In this document: positions 27,701 through 38,484 of the stretch, in pieces
Layout: the number at the start of each line of letters is the position of its first letter
How positions within the stretch are numbered: position 1 is the first letter of the stretch
Assembly (NCBI GenBank): GCA_030549335.1
Contig: CM060188.1
Location: 48,015,696-48,079,695 of the forward strand
From: Pontederia crassipes
Lineage: Eukaryota; Streptophyta; Magnoliopsida; Commelinales; Pontederiaceae
Reading direction: 5' to 3'
DNA length: 64,000 nt
Program-made: the position numbers and the translations under genes
Notes under the pieces: model-generated
Seen by the model: only the letters and a program-made list of their open reading frames with translations
Told to the model about the DNA's origin: nothing
Databases searched by the model: none

Positions 27701-30700
27701 ACAAATCAGAGCAGAGCTGAACAAGTCAGCCGCCGTGCGAAAGCAGGAACTCCAGCCATGCAACCTGAGCCCAGCCTCTCAATAACTGGTGTCCACTAGA
27801 GCCGATAAGATGATCAGATAATGGAAGCCCCAAATAAGTGAACTCTCACCTTAGTTGTGGATCACTTGATGAAAAAGTGTTGACTACATACTGTAGGAGT
27901 GGCTTCGTCGGCTGAATGTGGATGCAATGTCCATGACGATACTTGTGCATACCAACCACTTCATTAACGAGAATAGGAGCCAGAATGTACCCCATTGTGG
28001 TTGAACCCAACCACCAAAAGGATGGCCTTTGAGCAGGAAAGAAGCTGAGGTGATGCAACACTTAGTTAACGAGATTCAAATCAAGGGGAAGCCATGGAAT
28101 TGCAAGGAAGACCATATAATGGATCTTGATATTAAATCATATGCCTTCGACAAATGGGGTGACACCAAATTGCACCTAATGGCTCAATGACACATCAAAC
28201 TGTAAAATGTGAACCCATATTTTCTTCAAATGCAATATCTCGTGTGAGGTCTGGAGCAGGGAATTGGATGGTTTGCCACAATATTGAAACTGGATTTTGG
28301 ACATCCTTTGATCGGGATGTCTCTTTTGACACCATCATCACCTACAAATCAAGGAAGGATCAGGCCTCTCCCTTCCCGTTGTTGTGGGTGATTTGGTTAC
28401 AAAGGAATTAGGTGGGTTTTCAGGGTGGCACATGCTATACTTTAAAACACAATCAGCCACTCCCGCCTCTCTGTCAGATTCCACTTGACATTCCCTTTTA
28501 TGTTCACATAGCTTATTAAAAAACTAAATCGTTCCTCAAAATATTCTTGTTTTGAGAGGAAAAAGGATGACTACCAGGTTGTGTGGTTGACATCACGTCG
28601 TCTCTCCAAATTAATTTGAATGAATTGGTTTTTGGATGATTAACACCTTGGTCAATCATCTTTTTTCCTTGCAAGAAAATATGCTTTCGGCAAATCCATT
28701 TTCCACAATAAACCCTTTACCATGAAGCAATAATTTTCCTCAATAAGCAAAATTTTTGAAGCTATGGTTTCTTTGATGAAGATCTTTGAAGCTATAGCAC
28801 AGCTATCAATGGATGGACAATGGGTTATGAAGATACACTAAATTGGATGAAGGAGATGCTCTAGTACCTCTCTTAGTGGGTTTGTCAAAACTCCAACAAT
28901 GACAAGGTAGATGGTAACGATAAGGTGATTTGTTAAAAATCATCCACAAGCTTGATGATGTATGCTTAGGTACCAAGAAATGAGGAACCAACTGAGATGA
29001 CCAAAGCATCAGTTGTCAACAAGCTCACGAACAATTCACACAAATCCTTTAGCACCCGCCAAAGTTCCTTGCAAAAAAATACTAGCCATCCATAGATGTC
29101 TAGGGAAACTTCTGCGTTGAGGTCATGCAATGCCACATTAATCTTTGTCCTTTGTGAATAATGTTCCACCCTCTATGACCACTTGTGACAAAAGAACAAG
29201 AATGACCACTAGATAAGGCATTGTCTCCTCTTGACAGCCTCCTGTATGATACTTGCCTCCAATATATTTCCACCTTCAGTTCATGCTTCTAAATCCCCTC
29301 CTGGTGAAGTCTTCTTAACAACCTCTTCTATGATGAGATGCTGGAGTCCATTAATTTATCACCACCTGTGCAACTAGCTCACTTGCTGGCCCCATCCTCT
29401 CTGATATGCTTGTGATGCCTTTGTAAGATCTAACAGTGTGTTGCTAGTGTCCTGTCAAGTCTACCATGAGGATGAGCCAATGATTTGCGATCAAGGACAA
29501 AAACCATCCTTAAAAGATCATGTGCATTCAAATCTAAAGTGCACTGCCGCAAAGTTGCCAACATTGGATCTTCATTTATGAGTTATGTGGCCTAAGAACA
29601 ATCGCTCCAGGGCCTAAATGTCAATATCGATGGTGAGCCCCTACCATCTCCACTGATTCAAGAGGCAAATCCAATAGAGAGCACCATGATGGGGATAATG
29701 TGCTTTCCATCTAACTGCAGTTTGTAGCTGAAAAGTTGACGAGAGGTGCAGCTCTATGAAGTCCCATAATGCCTATGTCCCTATGAAGAGAGAATGTAAT
29801 GAAGCTATTTGTTTGCTCTTTCTATACATATTTGCATATAAATAATACATTTACCCACTTTTTCTACATCTAAAATTTTCTACATAGTAGCTTATTGACT
29901 TTATGTAGGGAGATGGAGGAGGATGCCATTCACTTATTCTTCGGATGTAGGGTGTCCGGGAGGTTTGGTCTCAGACGATCGTCATGAGCTTTGTTCCTCT
30001 AGCAGCTCAGGACTTTTGACAGGCTCTGCGGGGACTTTGCAGATAGAGACAGGGCTGTAGAGTCTCACTGGCGACCTTTTTGGCCGGTGACATTTTTGTC
30101 GGGAGAAATGTCAAGTGGATAATATTGTACATCACATCCTTTGTCTTCTTCGGGAGTGGGGTTTGGATTAGTGCTTGCACTTTTTTTATTGCCGCTCTCT
30201 ACTGGAGAGTGTGCCACATGTACATGATGTTCCTTTTCAGTGATACATATATACATGGATGACAACAAACACAGTAGTCATCCTTTTCCTCCTCAAAAAA
30301 GCTTATTGACTTTTTTTTACTTTGTAAGGTTATCTCGTAAGGTTATTCAACACATCTTTCAGCATTAGAAATTTTGCAAACTATGGCAAAATGGAATCAG
30401 TTGAACTTTAACGATATGTTATCAAGGGCATTCCATTCATCTAGTTTATTCTCTAACTCTTTTACTAATCCTTAAGAAAATAAATAACCTCTACAGCATA
30501 AATTTTCCTTTATAGATTTTATACAAGATCCAACATTGACTTGATACTTTAATTTGCATATGAAAACAGATTTTCTTTTTCCTTATCTAAATCACATACA
30601 ACTAATATAATTTACAACCATCTAAAATGAACAGAACCAATCATTAAGCTTTATAACAACAACAACAAAGCCTTATCCCACTAGGTGAGGTCGGCTACAT

Positions 30701-33695
30701 GGATCATATGACGTCAATTCGTTGATCCATGTTCATGAGATTCGACAGGGTTTTACGCTGGCTGTCGGGGCCTAACACAACCCTCCTCCTTTTATCCGAG
30801 CTTGGGACTGGCTATAAAAGATAGGCGGAGTTCAATGCAAAAAAATCAATGAAACATAGGCTTTAAATGTAAAAAAATCGACAATTAAAACAAGTCATTA
30901 GGAAAAAATGGCAACAGCCTGATAAATAATTCAATGCAACCAAGTTTGGAGGGTTCTAGGTTTTTAGCATTTCAATTTTTTAAGAGTTTCTAGCATTTCA
31001 ATGAATGATAAGAGAACCTGTACTGATGTTGAAATAAAATTCAAAATACAAAGGTAGCATATATCTAGACGGATAACAGAAATTGGTATCACGGAATCTC
31101 AATGAAACATTTCAAAAGTCTATTCAACATGGAAGCAGTAAAGATCATATATCAGGTTCGACTTAGATGAGCATTTAATTTCACTGATTAATTACCTGCA
31201 TATAGAATGTGTTGAAATCATTATATCCATCCCTGAAAGATAAGAATATGGTAGATTTAATAAGTGTCCAAGAATCACTGCAAGCGATATTGTGCTAACA
31301 AAGGACTAACAAAAATTACATAAGGACAAATAGTTATAACAACTCGGTGAATAGATTATCAAAGACCCTACCATAAACTAGAGTCTGGCATTACAAATTC
31401 ACGTGCCAACTGTGGGTTGGATAGAGAAGAAGTTAAGTAAAATCTCCAAAAGTACAATTTTCTATGTTCTACTTGATTGTGGCCAAAGATTCAGTTCAAA
31501 TAGAGCCTGAAAAGAAGAATAAAATAACCTGGAAGGCATCAAACCCTGATGTTCAAGACTATATGTGAGTATCTGTGAACACACACACTTAGCCTAATAG
31601 CCTTGGACCACAAAATAATAGAGAAACATGAAGTTAATAAGAAGATTGCTACGTAGACAGCCTCACGGACATCAAATAGCCAAGTCATGGACCAATGCAT
31701 AAAGGGTCACAGATTCCTTACTAGTTAAGTGTCATATATGTGAAGTGTTAAAAAAATGTAATTAATATACTCCATTTGTCTTACTAGTATCTTTGTGCAA
31801 CCTAATTCCATTCTGATGCTAATCAAATCAGTCAAAGAATTTCAAAGGCACCTATGTGACTTTTTAGAACTGAGTAAAAAAGGAGTTGCTTAGTAATCAT
31901 TATCAAGTAGTAAATTGAGATACAACACATCAAGAAGCAGCATCTCGTCTCAAAGTCAATATATACCGAGAGGTGAAGATGAATAGAACATTTCTAGGGA
32001 AATCAAAACCATTGCCTTTTGCCAAAGTTATTTGACATAACAGAAAATTATCTTGCCACCTCAAAATTGCACTAAATCTGGTACAAACCTCATGTACCAG
32101 TAAGGAAGGATCATATTCATATACATGTGAATCTAACGGAACCACTAAGCATTGAATGTGAGTATTCCACTTTTTTATGTATACAAACATATGATATGAT
32201 TTATGATACAGAAAGATGAAATGCGAAGGGGCACCACCTACTTCTTATAATGAGGGGCATCTCGATCTAGGCGAGCAAGTGTTCCTGCTAATATGGAGAC
32301 CTGCAAAGATTAAAGTAAACCAGCATTAGGAGTTCCTTAAACTACATATAGAGTGTTTAAGAGGCACATGAAATTATAGCACTGTACTTCTAAGAGGGCA
32401 ACAAAGTTTACAACTAACATAATCTGCCCCATTGCTCTTCTCAAGAAATCTTGCCAAGAGCAAGCTTTCATTTATTAAGAAAACAAGCCTTCAATTATGC
32501 AGTTTGCATGTAAGATAATTGAAGGCAATGCTTGCATATCTGAGAAACATTATTAAGAAAAGAAGTTCATGTGATTATTCTCCTGCATATAACTAAGTAG
32601 ACTAACCGTTCCATTACCCAAATGTTGTGCTTTGTAAAACTTCGAGTTTAAAGCATAGATTTTAATCACAAATTCCAAGAAAAAGGTGTGTGTGTATACC
32701 TTTTCACCACTATCATTCCCGACAACGCGTATCTCCAGACCAACACATGCAGCTTCCGGTGCTAGAGGAATTTCGTCATAGGTCAGAAACTTGATTGCTT
32801 CAGGATCATAACGGAAAAATCCAAAATCATGTACCTATTAGTTGGCAATGATGTCATTGTAATTCTAAAAAGAAAAGAAAAAAAAATCAAAGAACTTGCA
32901 AGTGAGCAGCAAAGTCAAAATTTTCATTATTGAAATTTATGTACATTTTGGCATATTTTTCCACACGTGACCATTATTGCAAACCTGCAACTGTATAGTC
33001 ATATATGCCCTAATGAGCCTATGTTATTGGGTAAAAGATAGTGGTGATCTTTGAGGCAAAGGCATGTTCTTGGCTGGTAACTTGTGTATAGTTCCCAGCG
33101 TCTCCACAAAGACAATCAATATAGAAGTACAGACATTTTTTTTCATGGACAACATAGTCTCCGAGATAATAAAGTATACTAAACTAAAATCACAAAGCAA
33201 GAAAATACCAACATACAGGATCCCTATACACTGGATGCACCGGAATTTCCTCTCGGTTCAAGAACATCGCCTCCGCAACCACAGGACCTGAGTTAAATAA
33301 TCGCAAAGGCAAGAAACCCAATCAGAACCGCCGGTGAAACCATTCCTGCTCGAAGGACGAGAGCGGGAAAGAGAGCGCCCACCGGGTTTAACGACGTGGC
33401 GATTCGTGAGGATGATCCCGCGGACCTTATCGACAACGAATCCAGTCGCGTAGCTGGCGCCCGCGAGTTCGGTGTCGAAGGCCCTGGCGGCGGTGGTCCG
33501 CAGCACGACGACGGCCGGCACGACCTTGGCGAGGGCCTTCCTCCAGTCCTCCGCGGTGGCGGTGGCGCCCTCCCGCCCCGGGCGCGGCGCCGCCTCGATG
33601 TCCATCGCCAGATCCCCCTTCACGGCGCACGGCGTCGCCGGCGACGCCTCGAATCCCTCGTCCCCGGATCTGTCTAGCGCGATCCCTTCTCCCAT
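3756..33695 (-). CDS. DEG7: Protease Do-like 7 (DEG7/HtrA serine protease), 24 exons, 1,120 aa
   Basis: Exons in transcript order: 33695-33383, 33287-33217, 32834-32700, 32300-32242, 31232-31196, 25352-25227, 24178-24089, 19815-19750, 17417-17361, 17228-17163, 13827-13720, 13618-13538, 13379-13330, 13092-12927, 10666-10157, 8237-8055, 7987-7885, 7491-7321, 6968-6889, 6804-6577, 5234-5019, 4947-4790, 4216-4105, 3932-3756. All phases agree (3,363 bp with stop); Arabidopsis DEG7 is about 1,100 residues. The trypsin-like domain has a complete triad: His100 (TNRHVV), Asp131 (VHDFGFF), Ser215 (GGSSGSP). PDZ modules follow near 290-370 and 405-475. Exon 15 encodes a 170-residue acidic, Lys-rich linker (476-645). 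A second protease-like domain (about 646-900) lacks the His (VDRNTV) and looks inactive. Two more PDZ-like modules end the protein. In Arabidopsis DEG7 is a chloroplast protease acting in photosystem II repair; that role is inferred here. Intron 8 starts with GC. Introns total over 26 kb and are full of transposons. Confidence 0.93.
4541..4804. repeat. Tandem duplication spanning the exon 22/intron 22 border of DEG7
   Basis: Two direct copies of about 130 bp, 4541-4667 and 4676-4804, each starting CAACCCTCA(G/A)CATAT and ending near ATATACAC, with roughly 90% identity by eye. The right copy contains the real 3' end of DEG7 exon 22 and its GTATGC donor. The left copy is a decayed duplicate inside the intron and carries a decoy GTATGC. 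Confidence 0.8.
5776..6316. mobile_element. hAT-type MITE, 541 bp, with 8-bp target duplication
   Basis: The ends are TAGGGCTGGA and, reverse-complemented, TAAGGTTGGA. The flanks carry a perfect 8-bp direct repeat CTCGCACT at 5768-5775 and 6317-6324, the signature length for hAT transposition. The body is AT-rich with GGCC/AGCT-rich subterminal regions and no transposase frame. It sits in DEG7 intron 20. Confidence 0.85.
8518..8712. mobile_element. Fold-back MITE, about 190 bp
   Basis: Two long inverted arms (about 8524-8595 and 8633-8706) pair over some 70 bp at roughly 80% identity around a 35-bp centre. The arms share TGCAATCACATA and GCATCATTTTGAT. The element fills part of DEG7 intron 15 and is followed by a CT/AT microsatellite. 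No target duplication could be fixed with confidence. Confidence 0.7.
8713..8764. repeat. (CT)n(AT)n microsatellite
   Basis: A run of CT dinucleotides passes directly into a run of AT dinucleotides, immediately beside the fold-back MITE. Confidence 0.9.
9387..9500 (-). mobile_element. Tail-less SINE-like insertion, 114 bp, with 18-bp target duplication
   Basis: This matches the head of the three longer SINE-like copies in the window (CTATAAAATATAGGCGGAGT at its plus-strand right end) but lacks the (TTG)n tail shared with the RTE LINE. It is flanked by perfect 18-bp repeats TTTTCATGATAGTTATAT at 9369-9386 and 9501-9518, so this short form itself inserted. It lies in DEG7 intron 15. Confidence 0.8.
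11945..12330 (-). mobile_element. L1-type LINE 3'-end fragment (decayed)
   Basis: Non-coding remnant similar by eye to the 3' ends near 14.4, 21.8 and 30.1 kb. Shared features on the minus strand are GCGACCTTTTTGG, CTTCGGGAGTGGGG and GTACA...TTCATAGTGACAT-like stretches, with the A-rich end to the left. It lies in DEG7 intron 14. Confidence 0.6.
12685..12754. repeat. (TA)n microsatellite and L1 3'-end hairpin
   Basis: About fifteen TA units (12685-12714) abut TTTTTTGAGACA and a hairpin, 12727-12737 with 12745-12754 (10 pairs, one bulge). T-run then hairpin is the mirror image of an L1 3' end inserted on the minus strand. Confidence 0.75.
14358..15058 (-). pseudogene. L1-type LINE fragment with zf-RVT region, minus strand
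   Basis: A minus-strand frame at 14615-15052 reads [20 protein letters not shown] and later [18 protein letters not shown], the conserved region after the reverse transcriptase of plant L1 elements (zf-RVT). The non-coding 3' end continues left to about 14358. No other domain is intact. It lies in DEG7 intron 10, head-to-head with a second fragment on the plus strand. Confidence 0.8.
15060..15960 (+). pseudogene. L1-type LINE 3' fragment, plus strand
   Basis: Plus-strand pieces resemble the end of plant L1 ORF2: [19 protein letters not shown] (15131-15190), [11 protein letters not shown], then [15 protein letters not shown] and [14 protein letters not shown] (15539-15769). The frame is broken several times. 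The fragment ends with hairpin 15905-15932, a TTTTTCCCC run and AAGAAAAAG. Confidence 0.8.
17586..17776 (-). mobile_element. SINE-like element with RTE-type tail, full copy
   Basis: On the minus strand it runs from ACTCCGCCTATG through a CCCGGATAAAGG head to a tail ending GGGATAAGGCTTTGTTGTTG. The last 60 bp are nearly identical to the 3' end of the RTE LINE at 58316-58372. No clear target duplication. It lies in DEG7 intron 8. Confidence 0.8.
17845..17955. repeat. Purine/pyrimidine inverted repeat
   Basis: CAACCCCCCTCTCCTCTCC faces GAGAGGAAGAGGGGGGTTG about 30 bp later, forming a potential strong hairpin in DEG7 intron 8. I could not assign it to a transposon family. Confidence 0.6.
18163..18334. 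repeat. Tandem duplication of about 85 bp
   Basis: Two copies of a unit containing AACATGCAAATATAACTAAC, a T-run, TCTGAGGAGAACTACCCAC and TACTTTCTTAACTAGC. Lies in DEG7 intron 8. Confidence 0.85.
20211..20385. repeat. GGGTC/GACCC-rich MITE-like terminal region
   Basis: Starts AGGGGTGTTCACCGGGTCGG and is built of GACCCGACCC and its complement, as in common plant hAT-derived MITE ends. A related stretch occurs at 53124-53485. The other end was not found, possibly because an L1 fragment inserted next to it. Confidence 0.55.
20609..21960 (+). pseudogene. L1-type LINE fragment: end of reverse transcriptase to 3' end
   Basis: A plus-strand frame reads [19 protein letters not shown] and [20 protein letters not shown], diagnostic of the C-terminal part of plant L1 reverse transcriptase. 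Further right, [20 protein letters not shown] (about 21300) corresponds to the zf-RVT lead-in. Frames shift repeatedly and no complete ORF remains. The 3' non-coding end runs to about 21960. It lies in DEG7 intron 7. Confidence 0.85.
24310..24599 (-). mobile_element. TRIM (terminal-repeat retrotransposon in miniature), 290 bp
   Basis: Two direct repeats of 74 bp, 24310-24383 and 24526-24599, both start TGTTAAGAATATAAAA and end CACATCA on the minus strand. Next to the 5' repeat is TTGTATTAGAGCC, close to the initiator-Met primer-binding consensus TGGTATCAGAGCC. Just before the 3' repeat is a purine tract TGTGAGGGGGAG. The interior is only 142 bp and non-coding. Flanking 5-mers (GAAAT, CAAAG) do not match. 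It lies in DEG7 intron 7. Confidence 0.8.
25433..25575. repeat. Tandem duplication of about 70 bp in DEG7 intron 5
   Basis: Two copies of a unit with ATACCATA(C/G)AAGGAGATA and TTTGTGTAATATG(A/G)TAATACAACTAA. A second pair of similar repeats (CTCAAATGGAACAA) follows at about 25600 and 25675. Confidence 0.8.
26560..27790 (-). pseudogene. L1-type LINE fragment with internal duplications
   Basis: On the minus strand, from the right: [20 protein letters not shown], then [19 protein letters not shown], the C-terminal end of plant L1 reverse transcriptase; then LYLRFLP and [12 protein letters not shown] (zf-RVT lead-in) near 26740-26830. About 240 bp are duplicated in tandem (units starting near 26804 and 27042, both CTGGCCGGGAGGAA). 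A shorter repeat, AAGATGCTGACCATCTTGG, occurs twice at 26599-26660. No frame is complete. It lies in DEG7 intron 5. Confidence 0.8.
28140..28700 (+). pseudogene. L1-type LINE 3' fragment, plus strand
   Basis: Plus-strand frame at 28187-28411 ends [12 protein letters not shown], the conserved tail of plant L1 ORF2. A hairpin at 28634-28661 is followed by TTTTTTCC and AAGAAAA. Another GGATGACTACC half-hairpin lies at 28565. DEG7 intron 5. Confidence 0.7.
29905..30300 (+). pseudogene. L1-type LINE 3' end, plus strand
   Basis: Begins with a decayed frame [13 protein letters not shown] (L1 ORF2 tail), then the conserved non-coding 3' end (GCGACCTTTTTGGCCGGTG, CTTCGGGAGTGGGG). It ends with hairpin 30257-30283, CCTTTTCCTCCTC and an A-run. 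DEG7 intron 5. Confidence 0.75.
30655..30831 (-). mobile_element. SINE-like element with RTE-type tail
   Basis: Same layout and orientation as the copy at 17586-17776, with AACAACAACAACAAAGCC at its plus-strand left end and ATAGGCGGAGT at the right. No clear target duplication. It lies in DEG7 intron 5. Confidence 0.8.
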
Positions 33696-35330
33696 GTCTC
33701 CTTTCTTTCTCTCTCTAGCTCTACTCCAATCAAATGAGGAGGAGAGGAGACGAAATCGAAATGGATATGAAGAATTAAGGTTAGGGTTTTGGCGAGACCA
33801 CCAGCGAGAAGAGCCGGAGATTTGGACGCAGTTCGACCAATGAGGAAAAAAAATTGCGAGCGCGGGGGCGACGAAGTTATAGGGGGAGACTTTTGGGAAG
33901 TCGCGGAGGGGATGTAAAATGTTGCTAAATGCTAATAGCTCCTTGTTGCTTTTTGTATTTTTGTATCAGTCCCATGTAAAGACGAGTCAATAGATGTATT
34001 ATTAAAAATGTAAAGGTAAAACACTAAATAAAATATTTTTTTAAAAAAAGATAGATATTATCGTTTAAAATATTGTTTGTATCAGTAAATAAATTTTCAC
34101 TTAAAATTAGGATCGGTAACTCTTAATAAAATCCAAGAATTCTTGGTATAAAACACAATTTGAAAATAAAAAACGGGATTCTCATCAATTCCCAGGATAT
34201 GGCATGCTACCCACTCAAGCTCCCTGCACTCTAAGATGTCTGACGGATGAAAAAACGTTCGGTCCGATAGTCGGTTCACCACGATTTGCGTCAGCATACC
34301 AACGACGATGATGCGAGGCGTGATTCGGCGACGAGGTGAGGCGACTTCAACGGCGACAAGGCGAGGCGAGGAGCGGCAGCGAGGCGAGGAGCGGCAGCGA
34401 GGCGAAGCGAGACGAGGTAAGCAGTGGCAGCAAGGCGAGATGAGCTCCATTCAGAGGCGGGGCAAGCGTGATTCAGCGGCGAGGTGACTTCAGTGGTGGC
34501 AGGGTGAGGCGAGGAGCGTCGGTGCGACGACAAGCAAGAAGTGACTACAGGGCAGCGACGTGAGGAGCGGTGGAGGCAATGAATCGAATGTGGTGAGGCG
34601 AGCATTGTTGAGCGATGAGGCGAGGCGACTTCATCCATGGCGAGATAAGGCAAGAAGCAGCGAGACGAGACAATGAGCAACGACGGTGAGGCAAGCGTGA
34701 TTCTACGTGCGGGGGTGAAAATGCTTAAATGGGGTGAGTCAAGACTACTTCAGCAGCGAGGTGATGCGACTTCAACAACAAGGGGATGAGAGGAATGGCA
34801 ACGATGAGGTAAGAAGAGAAGTAGAGGCAACAAGACGAGACAAAGCCAACGACTTCTTCGGCGATAGCATGGCAAGAAGAAGCGGAGGGGTCTTCATCGG
34901 CTGCGACGAGATGAAGAGATTGGACGGGTTTCATCTCAGTTGAATTGGCTGCTCAAGCTTGTTGAATCGAACGTTTTGTAAGAGAACCACACATTTTCAT
35001 CAATCGTAGATTATATATCGGACAGATGTAAGGAGCAGCACTCCATTAAATTTATAATATAATATAATATGTTGGGTATCTGGATTAATTAGGAAAAGTC
35101 ACCTAGGACTTCAAAATAATTTTTTTTTACAATATACTGAGTATTGGTAATATAAAATGAAAAGATGGAAGATATCGAGCTTTTTCCTTTCTCAAAAGAG
35201 TTTTCTTTAATAACCGAAAGCGGAGGGGTTACATGAAAAATGTGCTGCAGTACATGGGCCCCGACTTCATCTGCTTTCCGACGTGTCAAAGAACTGTTGG
35301 GCCTCAAATGAAACTTATTACTTTTTTCGT
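33696..35330. other. DEG7 upstream region with GC-rich minisatellite
   Basis: Holds the DEG7 promoter and 5' leader (about 33696-33900; no TATA box recognised). From about 34310 to 34720 it is a degenerate minisatellite built on GAGGCGAGG and AGCGGCAGCGAGGCGA units. Open frames there are low-complexity products of the repeat. Confidence 0.65.
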
Positions 35331-36198
35331 AAGAAAAGAAAACAAATGAAAAATAAGGAAAACTTAAAATCTTTTCTTTTCTTATTTTTCATTGATACAT
35401 GTAACTTTAAAGTAATTAGCAATTACATTCATTTCTTTTCATCAATCAATCGATAATTTGACATTAAAATGCTTAATAAATATTTTAAGTGATTTAGAAA
35501 ATAACTTAAAACATTATAAACCAACTTTTAACATATAGATTAAAACGTCCGAATGAATTTATGTATTGTACTTTTCCATTAATTTATTTTATGTTATAAT
35601 TTATTATGTAAAATATAGCTTAGGCCTTCCTTGGGTATAATAGAAAACTACATAAACTAATCAAAAAAGAGTTTTCTTAAAAAATATTGTAAAAATTGGT
35701 TCATGCGTTGGGAAAAAAAATTATGAACTTTCAGCTCAGTTCTCTCTCTGTTTTCACTTTGGTGACAACGCTTAAGGCATTGGACAAACATTAAAGTGGT
35801 ATGATTTATAATACTTCTCTGTATCCAATATTATAGTATTATGGTATTATAATTATAATAATATTTTTCGACACTACAAAAAGGCACCATAATAAATTAT
35901 AAAAGAAAGCTTATAGATAAAATATATAAATCATTATTAGTAGTAGTAGACAATAAGGTAGACCACATTAATTATAAGGTAGACCATCAATAATTTTACT
36001 ACTTGACACATATATAGAGAATATTTTGAGTTTAAAAAATATATTTTGCAACTTATCATAGTTATCATCATAATATGTTTATTATGCTATAGTATTTGAT
36101 ATTTTCTACAGTTAAATTGTGTATCAATTTATTATGATATAAAAAATAATCCCTATAGTTAATAGTAATTATATTATAAAAATAATTAAAATTATGTT

Positions 36199-36965
36199 TT
36201 GTATAATTATAAAGATGTTAATGAGTATGTAGAGCACCCTGCACTACACCTTATGGTAGAGCGCTTATTTTTTATTATTTAAATAATTTTATATTGAGAA
36301 AAATGTATATGTAGAGCATTTGACGTAGAACAGATGTAGAGCATTATTTTTTACTTATTAAATTAATAAAATAATTATATATTAATTTAAAGTATATGTT
36401 AAATAGTAAAGGTAATTAAAATAAAGATCGGATTATGCGATGATTATGATCAAAGCATGTTAATAAATATGATTATTCAACAATTGTAATTTATTTAGCC
36501 TTAGATGATACATTTTTATTATCAAATCACCCAAACAAATATATATTATTTTATTTAAGAAGTATATAATCAATTTAATAATAAATTATAATCATTAAAT
36601 TAATTAAATAATAAAAAATACGCGCTCTATACGGAGGTGTAGAGTGGGGTGCTCTACATACTCATTAACCTCTTTTATAATTATAATTTATGATTAAATT
36701 TTTCATATATTTCTTAGATGAAGTAATATATATTTATTGAGATTATCTTATAATAAAAAATATCATCTATGGCTAAATAAATTATAGCAGTGATCATGAT
36801 CGTTGAATAATCCGATGATCTTGATCTTAGTCACATTTATTATTTGACACATACTTTTAATATATATTTATTTTATTAATATAATAAGTAAAATGAGTCT
36901 TCAACATCAGTTCTACATCAAATGCTCTACGTATACACTTTTCAATATAATCATACTTACATTTT
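36199..36965. mobile_element. Nested palindromic MITE cluster
   Basis: A terminal segment (36199-36285) starting TATAATTATAAAGATGTTAA and containing GAGTATGTAGAGCACC recurs inverted at 36607-36685. The two internal segments (36286-36420 and 36421-36600) recur, also inverted, to the right at about 36830-36965 and 36685-36830. One complete element with about 75-bp terminal inverted repeats therefore seems joined to a partial inverted copy. Very AT-rich with no coding frame. Confidence 0.7.
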
Positions 36966-37094
36966 TTTTCACTTATTCCATGATTATTATAATTTTATTA
37001 TGCTACAAGATATGATATCTTATGATATTAAAATCATGTAAAATACCCACTTTTATAATTCAAGTATTTTGATGTACATCCAAACACTATTTTG

Positions 37095-37141
37095 ATTTTA
37101 AGCCGTAATCTATCTTTTAAAATATGATTACGGCTTAAAAT
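37095..37141. repeat. Perfect 16-bp inverted repeat
   Basis: ATTTTAAGCCGTAATC (37095-37110) faces its exact complement at 37126-37141 across a 15-bp spacer. It may be a terminator-like hairpin or a piece of an AT-rich MITE; no assignment is possible. Confidence 0.7.
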
Positions 37142-38484
37142 ACTTATGTATTTTTTTACAGAACATCCAAACAGGGTAAAATACTTTCATATTTTGTTTA
37201 AAAAAAATCCAAAAACATGATAGTCAAGTGTTTGAACAAAAAAGAATAAATAGTAATAAAATTTATAATTTTAGAAATAGAATTCGAAACTATTTTTTTT
37301 TTCGTATTTTAATCTGAAACATGAAGCTGCTATCTTTAGGTCTTAATTCAAGTTTTTAGTCCAATAAATTGTGTCGTTGGACTTATGGGCATGACATGAA
37401 CTACTACCCATGGATATGTTTTAATGTGATGATGAGAGGATAAATGTGAGGTTCTAATTTATAACTAGCATAAAAGTAGTGCATATAACAAGTATTTTGC
37501 ATTCTTTGCACACACAGTCATGCACCATTCTGAAGTAAAAGGACTAGAAAAAAGCCACAAGTGATGAATGATGTGGCACATGTGCATGCCAATTTTATTC
37601 TAATAGTTGTTACAGGAAATGAGGATAGGAACTGGGAATGTTGTTCTCATCATCTTTTTCTCCTCCTCTTGTACTTTTGATTGGAAAGCAACAGAGAAAA
37701 AGAAAGGAAGTTGTTTTGTTATACATTTCTTCATCTATGATGTTTAGGTTTTCTTATCCAAGAGTTGGAAGATTTTTTCCAGTGCATGCAGAAGATCTTG
37801 TCAGGAGAGACAAATGATGGAATAGATATATGGCAATGCTGAGGTGAGAGAGTGGCAATGGAACAGATAAGTACAGAAGATAAGTGACCTGGAGTCGGCT
37901 ACCAGAAGCAGATCTCCAGGTGAGTCAGGATGCTGTAGCCAGGCATTTGTTTGGATTCTGCTTTTAGCTAAAGAGAAGCATATGTTTATGTCTATAATAT
38001 ATTTTTCACGTTGCACTGGCTGTCATTGTCCACTACACAAGCTACTACTACAGACATCACGTCTGTTTTATTCTTCTTGTTTTCAGACGTACAAAGTTTA
38101 TTCTTCTTGTTTTCAGAGTGGCAAAGGCTTATATAAACCTAGTACAAAATGGGAATCCATAGTAAAAGTAACTGAGATTCCATGCATCTTTGAAATTTGA
38201 ACTTCTGATTTCTAAGATGAGAATCAGTTCTCAACAACTATGAATTAAAAATGGTTGGGTTTACAGAATAATGCAGTGTTTGGAAAAGAAAAAAATGCTG
38301 GAATACATGTGTGTAACATCCAACTAAATTCCAAGTCAGAAGTTAACCTTAAAATTATTGCTACTGAGAGCAAGAATGAGAATTTGTATATACAACAAGC
38401 ACAATAAACATGCACATTCTGTGAGCCAGAAATTTCCTGGTCCTGGAGCTCTGAACTGAAGGAAGCATGCATGCCTCATCTCCT

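Noticed and set aside
33396-33843. Plus-strand frames over DEG7 exon 1
   Set aside because: Mirror frames of the GC-rich first exon; the minus frame encodes the recognisable protease.
34291-34680. Ser/Arg-rich frames at 34.1-34.9 kb
   Set aside because: Arise from the GAGGCGAGG minisatellite; frames occur on both strands and resemble no family.
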